A stretch of DNA of 17,814 nt, taken from an uncultured Pseudomonadota bacterium. Lineage in GTDB: Bacteria; Myxococcota_A; Polyangia; HGW-17. The stretch lies in contig CALKWH010000401.1 of assembly GCA_938004375.1 (NCBI GenBank), positions 1 through 17,814 of the forward strand, given 5' to 3'. Numbering within the stretch: the stretch's first letter is position 1; every line of letters begins with the position of its first letter. The notes under the pieces were generated by a model that did not search any database, was not told the DNA's origin, and was given only the letters and a program-made list of their open reading frames with translations. Positions 1 to 6,150 of this stretch are shown piece after piece. The position numbers were made by a program, and so were the translations under genes.

Positions 1-45
1 CCACCGAGATCTACACTCTTTCCCTACACGACGCTCTTCCGATCT
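1..45 (+). other. Illumina P5-side sequencing adapter (artifact)
   Basis: These 45 bases equal the last 45 of the 58-base Illumina TruSeq universal (P5-side) adapter and end in the ligation sequence GCTCTTCCGATCT. They are library sequence, not genome. Genomic sequence begins at base 46, so the first gene is cut artificially. Confidence 0.98.
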
Positions 46-599
46 TCACCGGCGTGCTCACGGTCGTGGACAACAACAAGTTCTACCTTCAGGATCCCTC
101 TGTCACGGAGTTTGGCGGTCTCTACGTCTTCACCAGCTCGACTCCGACTGTGACCGCGGCCGATATCGGCAAGACCATCCGGGTGACCGGCACCTATGCC
201 GAATACTTCGAGCAGACCCAGGTCGGCAGCCCCACGAGCGTGACCATCGTCGACCCGGCCGTCACCCCGATCTCGCCCATCGGCGTCACCATCGGTGAGA
301 TCGCCAACGGCGGCGCCCGTGCCGAGGCGCTCGAGGGCATGATTGTGAACGTGAACATCACGGCTCCGAACTATCCCACGGTCACCAACGCCAACCCCGA
401 CACCCCCAACGATTACAAGGAAATGACGCTGACCGACACGGACAACGCTTCGATCCGCATCGACGACGACCTGTACGCCAGCTACACCCGCGCCCTGGGT
501 GACGCCTACTCGGTCGTCCGCGGCGTGGCCGTGTGGACCTTCTCCAATCGCAAGATCCTCCCGCGCAACGCGGCCGACCTGGTGAAGGTGACCAAGTAA
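46..599 (+). CDS. Secreted OB-fold repeat protein, 3' fragment (5' cut by adapter)
   Basis: An open frame enters from the adapter and stops at TAA 597-599, leaving about 183 residues. The GTG at 54 is internal and there is no ribosome site, so this is the C-terminal part of a longer protein. Two beta-rich OB-like modules can be seen. The first runs through 'VVDNNKFYLQDP' and 'LYVF' to 'GKTIRVTGTYAEYFEQTQV'. The second runs from 'ALEGMIVNVN' through 'SIRIDDDLY' to 'VRGVAVWTFSNRKILPRNAADLV'. This pattern resembles the YhcR/ExeM-type OB modules and related domains found with extracellular nucleases or lamin-tail domains in large secreted proteins of delta-lineage bacteria. There is no catalytic motif in the part present. 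Its role is unknown; binding or structural is an inference. It ends 66 bp before the next gene on the same strand. Confidence 0.7.
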
Positions 600-636
600 C
601 GACCCCGCCGGTCCTAGGCGCCCCGTCGCCCGTTTC

Positions 637-646
637 ATGACGTCAT
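637..646. promoter_or_regulatory. 10-bp perfect palindrome ATGACGTCAT (possible operator)
   Basis: This perfect palindrome lies in the short gap between the OB-fold gene and the FGE-fold gene, about 20 bp before the GTG start. Its core TGACGTCA recurs at 13446-13453, upstream of the RRM gene. A protein-binding site is possible, but chance occurrence cannot be excluded. Confidence 0.2.
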
Positions 647-665
647 CCCATCGGAGGATCCCGAC

Positions 666-1610
666 GTGCTGCAGGCCATGACCCCCGCCCTCGTCTCCGT
701 CCTGATGTTCCTGCCCCGTTGCGAGACCCGAGTCCCCAAGCCCTGCGCGCCGGCCCCCGCCGACATGCGCTGCGTGTTCGGCGGCGAGATGATCCGCGGC
801 CGGGACCATGGTCCCAAGAGCCAGCGGCCGTCGGCCAAGGTCTGGGTCGACACGTATTACATGGACGAGACCGAGGTCACGGTGGCCGCCTTCGACGCCT
901 GCGTGGCGGCCGGCAAGTGCCCGTACCAGAAGACGAACTACAAGGGTTTCTCGGATCCGAAGCAGCCCAAGGTGGGGGTGAGCTGGTTCGCCGCGAAGGC
1001 GTTCTGCGAGGCCCAGGGCAAGCGGCTGCCCACCGAGGCCGAGTTCGAGAAGGCCATCCGCGGGCCCAACGGCGAGTATTTCGCCTGGGGCAACGACCCC
1101 CCGTCCTGCGCGAACACGGTCTACCAGCACCCCCAGTCGGGGCGCGGCTGCGGCAGAACCAGCCCCAAGGAGGGCACGGGCGCCACCTGGCCCGTGAAGA
1201 GCCGTCCCGCCGGCCGCTACGGGCTGTACGACATCAGCGGGAACGCCGACGAGTGGGTGCAGGACTGGTACACCTACGGCGGCTACGCCGAATGCGGACG
1301 GGACTGCCTGGGCGTGAACCCCAAAGGCCCGTGCGGCGGCGCGGACAAGTGCCCGGGCTTCGTCGAACGCGTGGTCAAGGGGGGCTCCTGGTATTGGGAT
1401 CCGTCCCACCTGCCGGGCTGGTTCCGCCGCCCGCACTTCCCCGACAACAAAAAGATCTACCATCACTTCGGGTTTCGCTGCGCGAAGGACTCCGCGACCT
1501 CGTGGGACTTCGTGCCGTTCTATCTCAACCGCTGGGTCGAGGGCGCCGCCCGCTTCACCGGGTTCTCCCCGTGGTGGCAGCCCGCCCGCCCGCGCAGGAC
1601 CGGGAGATGA
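666..1610 (+). CDS. FGE-sulfatase (SUMF1-fold) domain protein, probably secreted; catalytic Cys absent
   Basis: The 314-residue product has the family's conserved blocks in order: DETEVTVAAFDACV (67-80), VGVSWFAAKAFCEAQGKRLP (103-122) followed by TEAEFEKA, GLYDISGNADEWVQDWY (186-202), VVKGGSW (236-242) and GFRCAK (269-274). True formylglycine-generating enzymes carry a redox/copper cysteine pair just after the (R)GGS block. Here that stretch (GGSWYWDPSHLPGWFRR) has no cysteine, so sulfatase activation is unlikely and a binding or scaffold role is more plausible. Cysteines elsewhere (79, 85, 114, 148, 162, 210, 214, 223, 229, 272) suggest disulfides in an oxidising compartment. The N-terminus (VSVLMFLPRC, Cys19) is a weak signal or lipobox. 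GTG 666 is chosen because GGAGG (653-657) sits 8 nt before it; ATG 678 is the alternative. The stop overlaps the next gene's start as ATGA, so the two are probably translationally coupled. Confidence 0.85.
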   Translation: MLQAMTPALVSVLMFLPRCETRVPKPCAPAPADMRCVFGGEMIRGRDHGPKSQRPSAKVWVDTYYMDETEVTVAAFDACVAAGKCPYQKTNYKGFSDPKQPKVGVSWFAAKAFCEAQGKRLPTEAEFEKAIRGPNGEYFAWGNDPPSCANTVYQHPQSGRGCGRTSPKEGTGATWPVKSRPAGRYGLYDISGNADEWVQDWYTYGGYAECGRDCLGVNPKGPCGGADKCPGFVERVVKGGSWYWDPSHLPGWFRRPHFPDNKKIYHHFGFRCAKDSATSWDFVPFYLNRWVEGAARFTGFSPWWQPARPRRTGR

Positions 1611-2836
1611 CCATGGATCGACGCGCCTTCCTGCAGACCCTCTCGCTGGCCGCCGCGGGCGCCGCCGTGGCCTCGTGCGGCCGAGACGACAAGGCCCCGC
1701 CGCTCGCCGCACCGAAACAGCCGGCGGACGCGCCCAAGCCCGCCGACCCACCCAAGCCGGCCGACCCACCCAAGCCGGTCGGGCCAGTCAAGCCGGCGGA
1801 CCCGCCCAAGCCTCCCCAGACCGGGGAGATTCCCGAGGTCTTCTTCACAAAGGAGATCAGCCCGGCGGCCGTGGTGCGGGTCTGGGAAAAAATCGCCCAC
1901 CGGGCGAACTGGAAGAAGATCGGCTTCAAGGTCCACTTCGGCGAGGAAAAGAACCCCAACTACCTCAAGCCCGAGCTCATGAAGGATCTGGTGTTGCAGT
2001 TGAAGGCCACCCTCGTGGAGACTAACGTGCTCTACGTGGGGCGCCGGCGCTACACCGAGAGCCACGTCGCCATGGCCCGGGAGCACGGTTTCACCTACGC
2101 GCCCATCGACATCCTCGATTCCGAGGGGGATCAGGCCCTGCCCGTCACGAACCCGAAGATCCGGCACTACAGGGAGGTCAAGGTCGGCCGCCACATGGAC
2201 CGCTACGACGGGTTTGTGGTGTTCTCGCACTTCAAGGGCCACGGCTCGGCCGGCTTCGGCGGTGCCATCAAGAACGTGGCCATGGGCTTCGGCTCCATCG
2301 CCGGCAAGATGGCCCAGCACGCCAACGACATCCCCTCGGTTGACGCTTGGAAGTGCGTCAAGTGCATGCGCTGCGTGGGCGAATGTCCGGTCAAAGCCAT
2401 CACCGTGGATGACTCCAGCGTGCGCATCGACAAGAAGAAGTGCATCGGCTGCGCGAAGTGCATCGGCGAGTGCCCCACCCGGGTGTTCGGGGTGCCCAAG
2501 GGGATCGACAAGAACCTCTTCCACGAGCGACTCGCCGAGTACGCCAAGGTCATCTCCGATCGCTATCCCATGGTCTACATCACGGTGATGGCGAACATCT
2601 CCAAGGGCTGCGACTGCGCCAAGACCCACCAGAAGCCTTTCATGGGCGACGTGGGCATCCTGGCCTCCCATGACATGCTCGCCATCGAGAATGCCGCCCA
2701 CGACCTGGTGAACCGGGCTGCCGGCCACGAGGACGTCTGGAAGGACAAGAACTCGGTCACCGGCCGCCTCCAGCTCTCCCACGGCGCCGAGATCGGCCTG
2801 GGCTCCACCACCTACAAGCTGGTTTCGTTGGATTAA
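1607..2836 (+). CDS. Tat-exported DUF362 lipoprotein with two [4Fe-4S] ferredoxin motifs
   Basis: The 409-residue protein opens with a twin-arginine signal (DRRAFLQ, 4-10), a hydrophobic Ala-rich run and a lipobox ending at Cys24 (AVASC). Tat export fits an Fe-S protein that must fold before export. Residues 43-69 form a proline-rich linker built from an imperfect 18-bp DNA repeat (PKPADP units). The DUF362 domain follows from about 78 (VFFTKEISP, FKVHFGEEKN, SHFKGHGSAGFGGAIKN). Two ferredoxin motifs are embedded in it, at Cys250/253/256/260 and Cys279/282/285/289, with an extra CxC at 335/337. DUF362 proteins are widespread iron-sulfur proteins of unknown reaction, so no substrate is proposed. 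ATG 1607 overlaps the upstream stop; ATG 1613, with GGGAG 6 nt before it, is an equally reasonable start. A longer upstream reading frame is only a shadow of the FGE-fold gene. Confidence 0.88.
   Translation: MTMDRRAFLQTLSLAAAGAAVASCGRDDKAPPLAAPKQPADAPKPADPPKPADPPKPVGPVKPADPPKPPQTGEIPEVFFTKEISPAAVVRVWEKIAHRANWKKIGFKVHFGEEKNPNYLKPELMKDLVLQLKATLVETNVLYVGRRRYTESHVAMAREHGFTYAPIDILDSEGDQALPVTNPKIRHYREVKVGRHMDRYDGFVVFSHFKGHGSAGFGGAIKNVAMGFGSIAGKMAQHANDIPSVDAWKCVKCMRCVGECPVKAITVDDSSVRIDKKKCIGCAKCIGECPTRVFGVPKGIDKNLFHERLAEYAKVISDRYPMVYITVMANISKGCDCAKTHQKPFMGDVGILASHDMLAIENAAHDLVNRAAGHEDVWKDKNSVTGRLQLSHGAEIGLGSTTYKLVSLD
1733..1812 (+). repeat. Imperfect 18-bp tandem repeat encoding PKPADP linker
   Basis: There are about four and a half copies of an 18-bp unit of the form CCCAAGCCGGCCGACCCA, in frame with the DUF362 gene. 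They encode PKPADP, PKPADP, PKPVGP and VKPADP. The repeat makes a stiff spacer between the lipid anchor and the Fe-S domain, and its 18-bp period means copy changes keep the frame. Confidence 0.8.
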
Positions 2837-2842
2837 AACTTT

Positions 2843-2880
2843 GGAGTGCGGGAGCTTGCTCCCGCTTCTTCTTCTTTTTC
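2843..2880 (+). terminator. Palindromic hairpin with T-rich tail: terminator or dispersed repeat
   Basis: GCGGGAGC (2848-2855) and GCTCCCGC (2858-2865) form a perfect 8-bp dyad seven bases after the DUF362 stop codon. A T-rich tract follows at once, as in a Rho-independent terminator for the plus-strand genes. The element GGAGTGCGGGAGCTTGCTCC also resembles a dispersed palindrome that I recall from intergenic regions of several environmental phyla, with spurious translations such as 'ECGSLLPL'. That recollection is unverified. Confidence 0.55.
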
Positions 2881-2907
2881 ATTTTCTTTTTCTTCTTCTT
2901 CTTCTTC
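2864..2907 (+). repeat. Pyrimidine-rich CTT tract
   Basis: This is an almost pure C/T run dominated by CTT and TTTTC units, in the gap between the convergent DUF362 and kinase genes. It is an unusual low-GC, strand-asymmetric stretch in a high-GC region. Confidence 0.7.
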
Positions 2908-2920
2908 CGGCTTCGTGCTC

Positions 2921-2953
2921 ACCGGTCATGGCCAAAACGCCACGACCGGTCAT
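2921..2953. repeat. Direct repeat ACCGGTCAT x2, 24-bp spacing
   Basis: Identical 9-mers lie at 2921-2929 and 2945-2953, exactly 24 bp apart. Both contain the palindrome ACCGGT. They sit just downstream of the kinase stop codon (minus strand), so a role in transcript ends or a dispersed repeat is more likely than a promoter operator. Confidence 0.45.
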
Positions 2954-3001
2954 ATCCGAACCCCCTTGTCAGTTGAAGATGTCCGCTCGGAGAGGGTGCT
3001 T

Positions 3002-5080
3002 TCAGCGGGTGCGTGCGGCGGCGACGGCCTCGAGCAGGACGGGGCGGTAGCAGGCGGCGTCCTGGGTGGCCCCGGAGGCGAGGTGGAAATAGCGGGCCTT
3101 CGCCGCGGTCTCGAGCAGCTTCACGTGGGCTTTCGTGCCGTGGGCGAGGAACCAGCGGGCGGCCTCGAGGCGCGCCTGGCAGGTGGTGGCGTACTGCAAC
3201 TGGGAGGACCAGAAGCCCTCCTCGTCGATGCCCTTCTGCAGCCCACGGGACCGGGCGAACTGGTACAGTTCGTATCGATGATCGGAGTCGGTCTTCGCGT
3301 GGTTGATCGCCACCGTCAGGAAGCCGACCTCGTCGGCGCCGGCGCTCTTCCAGTGTTCGCGCAGCAGCCGCAGCACGAGGGTGCGGTTCCAGTGGGTGCC
3401 GTTGATCAGATAGTTGTTGAGTTGGGAGCGCAGGGCCGGCTCCCGGCGCAGGGGCGGCTCGAGCTCGAGGGCCCGGTCGAAGGAGGCGAGCGCCTTGCGG
3501 AAGTCCTGGAGCCGGGCCCAGGCGAGGCCCAAGCGCAGGTGCAGGCCACCATCGTCGGGGGACGACTCGAGCAGGGTCAGCAGGACCTGGGACAGGTCGC
3601 GGGCGGGTTCGCGCTCGAGCTCGGCCACCGCGTCGGGCGTGTATCGCTTCTTGAGCGCCTCGGCCTGGGAGGGAGGGTCTGACTTGTCTGATTTGTCTGA
3701 CTTGTCTGACTTGTCGGACTTGTCTGACTTGTCTGACTTGTCTGACTTGTCTGACTTGTCTGACTTGTCTGACTTGTCGGACTTGTCGGACTTGTCGGAC
3801 TTGTCTGACAGGGTCAGCCCCAGGATCAGGACCAGGGCGAGGACGGCCCCGAGGCTCCCCAGGATGAGCCATCGGCGCCGGGGAGGGTGCTCGCCGGGAG
3901 GTAGCGTTGCAGATTGGACGACCAGGGGCGTTGAAGCCAGAGCAGGGGCCAGCGCCGATGGCGACCGGTGGACCGGTCGCCCGGCGGAATCGTCCCCGAT
4001 TCCGCCAGGCGCCGGTTCGGGGGGTGGAGGGGCCAGAGCGACCATGCGACGCGAATCACCGAGGCCGATCAGCCGGGCCAGCTCGGTGGCCATCTCGGTC
4101 GCGTCCGTGGGCCGTTCCTCGGGCTTCTTGGCCAGCGCGCGCGCCACCAGGGCCTCTAGGGCGGCGGGCACGTCCGGGTTCAACGCTCGCAAGGGCGGCG
4201 GCGGCTCCTGCACGTGCAACTTGAGCAGCTCCATCGTGGTGGGCGCCCGGAACGGGACGCGCCCGGCCAGCATCTGGAAGAGGATCACGCCCATCGCGTA
4301 CAGGTCCGCGCGGGGCGTGACCGGCTGGCCCAGGGCCTGCTCGGGGGAGAGGTACGAGGGCGTGCCGAAGACCAGGCCTTGCGCGGTGAGCTGGGGGCCG
4401 CCGTCCTCGATGAGCTTGGCGATACCGAAGTCCACGATCTTCGGGCTCCGGGTGCCGTCGGGCAGGACGGTGACCATGATGTTGTCTGGCTTGAGATCCC
4501 GATGCACCACGCCCGCGCGGTGGGCCTCGGCCAGCCCGTCGAGCACCTGCAGGCCCAGCCAGCACGTCTCCCTCCACTCCAGGGGACCCTCCCGCAGCAG
4601 CCGGGTGAGGGACGGTCCCTCGACGAACTCCATGACCAGGTAGAACGTGCCGTCCGCGGTGCGGCCGAAGTCCAGCACGGTGATGATGTTGCGGTGGGAC
4701 AGGCGGGCGGCGCTCTCGGCCTCGCGCCGGAAGCGCTCGACGATCTCGGCGTGGCCGCTCATGTCCGGGCGCAGGAGCTTGATGGCGACCTCCTTGCGCA
4801 TCATCTCGTGGGTGGCCCGGTAGACCTGCCCCATGCCGCCCTCGCCGAGCATTGGGCCGACGCGATACTTCCCTTCGAACAGGGAGCCGGTGAGCGGCCC
4901 CGCTTTTTCGTTCGGGTTCGGGGCCGGCATGGAACCGGCCTTCCGGGTCTCGAGGAGCTCCGAGGGGAGGGTCAGCGGGAGCGTGGCGGGCGGCGCGTTC
5001 GGTGCGGTGGGTCCGGCGGCGGTGGTGACGGGGGGCGTGAGGGGGCGGGTCGGTGCGCTGGGTTCCTGAGAATCGCTCAT
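3002..5080 (-). CDS. Hanks-type Ser/Thr protein kinase with one TM helix, SDK repeat and TPR-like C-terminal domain
   Basis: The 692-residue protein has a Pro/Ala-rich cytoplasmic leader (1-65) and a complete kinase domain (about 72-340). Visible kinase motifs are GEGGMG (79-84), VAIK (Lys101), HRDLKPDN (193-200), DFG (217-219) and SPEQ (245-248). The catalytic residues are intact, so it should be active. A Pro-rich juxtamembrane stretch leads to RRR and one helix (about 403-424). Residues 425-468 are SD followed by 14 KSD units. The remainder (about 469-692) is helical and TPR-like (LGLAWARLQDFRKALASFDR) and lies outside the cytoplasmic membrane, probably as a sensor or docking part. ATG 5080 is chosen because AGGA stands 8 nt upstream. 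A TTG at 5116 would overlap the phosphatase stop and add 12 residues. It is the last gene of a three-gene minus-strand operon, 32 bp after the phosphatase. Confidence 0.93.
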   Translation of the reverse strand: MSDSQEPSAPTRPLTPPVTTAAGPTAPNAPPATLPLTLPSELLETRKAGSMPAPNPNEKAGPLTGSLFEGKYRVGPMLGEGGMGQVYRATHEMMRKEVAIKLLRPDMSGHAEIVERFRREAESAARLSHRNIITVLDFGRTADGTFYLVMEFVEGPSLTRLLREGPLEWRETCWLGLQVLDGLAEAHRAGVVHRDLKPDNIMVTVLPDGTRSPKIVDFGIAKLIEDGGPQLTAQGLVFGTPSYLSPEQALGQPVTPRADLYAMGVILFQMLAGRVPFRAPTTMELLKLHVQEPPPPLRALNPDVPAALEALVARALAKKPEERPTDATEMATELARLIGLGDSRRMVALAPPPPEPAPGGIGDDSAGRPVHRSPSALAPALASTPLVVQSATLPPGEHPPRRRWLILGSLGAVLALVLILGLTLSDKSDKSDKSDKSDKSDKSDKSDKSDKSDKSDKSDKSDKSDKSDPPSQAEALKKRYTPDAVAELEREPARDLSQVLLTLLESSPDDGGLHLRLGLAWARLQDFRKALASFDRALELEPPLRREPALRSQLNNYLINGTHWNRTLVLRLLREHWKSAGADEVGFLTVAINHAKTDSDHRYELYQFARSRGLQKGIDEEGFWSSQLQYATTCQARLEAARWFLAHGTKAHVKLLETAAKARYFHLASGATQDAACYRPVLLEAVAAARTR
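3677..3809 (-). repeat. 9-bp coding minisatellite (14.8 copies), KSD units in the kinase
   Basis: Fourteen full units plus a 7-base partial of AAGTCAGAC (minus strand) encode SD(KSD)14. Ten units have the Ser codon TCA (one of these with AAA for Lys) and four have TCC; apart from these differences the array is uniform. Such purity suggests recent expansion. A 9-bp period keeps the reading frame through any slippage. Confidence 0.97.
3960..3981. repeat. 9-bp stem inverted repeat inside the kinase gene
   Basis: GGCGACCGG (3960-3968) and CCGGTCGCC (3973-3981) are perfect complements around the loop TGGA. They fall in the codons for the low-complexity juxtamembrane linker. The core GACCGG...CCGGTC is the same as in the two hairpins before the ABC operon. 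Confidence 0.5.
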
Positions 5081-5112
5081 GGGTCGAATCCTAATGTTTT
5101 CCGTCTCCCGGA

Positions 5113-6150
5113 TCAATGCCCGGGTCGCGTCTCGGCGGGCGCGCGACGCACCGACACCCGATCACCGTCGATGATCAGCACCTCGGGGCCGTGGCTCCCG
5201 TAGTGCCGGGAGAGGCCGATGTCGATGCGCCAGACCAGGCCGTCGCAGGCGGCGTTCATGGTCTTCTGCACGGTGTGTCCCACGACCATCCGATCGGCGT
5301 CGAGCCATGCGAGAGTCGAGGCCAGCTCGTCGCACACCTCGTCGGTGGGGGTCCCCAGTGAATAGAAGCGCGTCCAGACCAGGGACTGCACCTCGAAGGG
5401 CAGGCGGGGGCGCGTGCCCCGGAGCCACTCGGCGGCTTCGCGGTTGAGCGCGGCCAGGTCGCGGGCGACCTGCGTGGTCAGGATCCCGCCGTGCACGAAC
5501 ACCGTGCGGCCCAGGATCAGGGTGAACGGCCGGTCCGCCAGGGCCCGGGCCAGGTCGCCGCCGGGGGCGAACCGCTGTCTTCGGGTGGCGCTCGGTCGGT
5601 CCAGAACGATCTTGCCGCGCGCGGAGAGACAGCAGAACTCCCCCTGGGCGTTGAGCAGCTCGTGGTTGCCGGTCAGCACGTGCAGGGCGCCCCCGGCCGC
5701 GGCCGCCTCCTGCTGCAGCCGGGGCAGGAGCTCGAGGATCTCCTTTTCATCGTCGCCGCGGTCCATGTAATCGCCGGTGATGACCACGGCGAGCCCGCCG
5801 CCGGTCCATCGATCCGCGTCGTCCACCGCACCGGCCAGCTTCAGCGCGCCGCGCAGTGCGGTCAGGTCTCCGTGGACGTCCCCGATGGCGGCCATCACCT
5901 GCCCGGGTCTCAGCGTGACGCGGGACGGTGGGACGAACCCGGCCGGCGCCGGCGTGATCCGGGCGGTCTTCCGGCTCCAGGGTCCGGGGGACGCGGCGGT
6001 CGGCGCCGGCGCGGGCGCGATGTGGGGGTCCGGGGGTCCTGCGACGAGCGCGGGCGTCTCGTCGTTGCCCCGGGGAGGACCCTGTCGCCGGGCGCAGGCG
6101 CACATCAGGAACAGCAGGAGGAAGAAAGTCCGACTTGTCCGACTCCTCAT
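5113..6150 (-). CDS. PPP-family metallophosphatase (Shewanella-like phosphatase), probable lipoprotein
   Basis: The 345-residue protein has the full set of calcineurin-like PPP motifs: GDVHG (90-94), GDYMDRG (126-132), GNHE (161-164), VFVHGG (217-222) and VVGHT (289-293). The domain order and length fit bacterial Shewanella-like protein phosphatases, a PPP branch in which Tyr-phosphatase activity has been reported. The N-terminus (RTFFLLLFLMCACA) is a signal peptide with a likely lipidated Cys17 or Cys19, followed by about 55 Pro/Ala-rich residues. This predicts a periplasmic or membrane-anchored enzyme. ATG 6150 overlaps the upstream stop by 4 bp (ATGA) and has GGAGG just before it. The kinase follows 32 bp downstream. 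The substrate is unknown; a kinase-linked role is inferred from position and is complicated by the predicted topology. Confidence 0.88.
   Translation of the reverse strand: MRSRTSRTFFLLLFLMCACARRQGPPRGNDETPALVAGPPDPHIAPAPAPTAASPGPWSRKTARITPAPAGFVPPSRVTLRPGQVMAAIGDVHGDLTALRGALKLAGAVDDADRWTGGGLAVVITGDYMDRGDDEKEILELLPRLQQEAAAAGGALHVLTGNHELLNAQGEFCCLSARGKIVLDRPSATRRQRFAPGGDLARALADRPFTLILGRTVFVHGGILTTQVARDLAALNREAAEWLRGTRPRLPFEVQSLVWTRFYSLGTPTDEVCDELASTLAWLDADRMVVGHTVQKTMNAACDGLVWRIDIGLSRHYGSHGPEVLIIDGDRVSVRRAPAETRPGH

Noticed and set aside
719..1606. Upstream extension of the DUF362 frame
   Set aside because: It overlaps the FGE-fold gene in another frame and encodes arginine-rich nonsense. The Tat signal at 1607 marks the true start.
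24..1769. Long minus-strand reading frame (581 codons) opposite the first genes
   Set aside because: It is antisense to the OB-fold and FGE-fold genes, is rich in Arg/Gly/Ala without motifs and starts within adapter-influenced sequence. It is a product of high GC.
1520..2782. Minus-strand reading frame of 420 codons
   Set aside because: Shadow of the DUF362 gene, with His/Val/Asp-rich low-complexity sequence and no ribosome site or motifs.
3677..3809. Tandem array considered as CRISPR
   Set aside because: Units are contiguous with no spacers and are in frame within the kinase gene.
2919..3872. Minus-strand frame with a QVR repeat
   Set aside because: It is the kinase minisatellite read in another frame. 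The 9-bp repeat keeps other frames open too; only the SDK frame joins a kinase domain.
6128..6145. Two GTCCGACTT-like 9-mers at the start of the phosphatase gene, similar to the kinase minisatellite
   Set aside because: Only two imperfect units encoding ordinary signal-peptide residues; similarity to the kinase array is probably coincidental.
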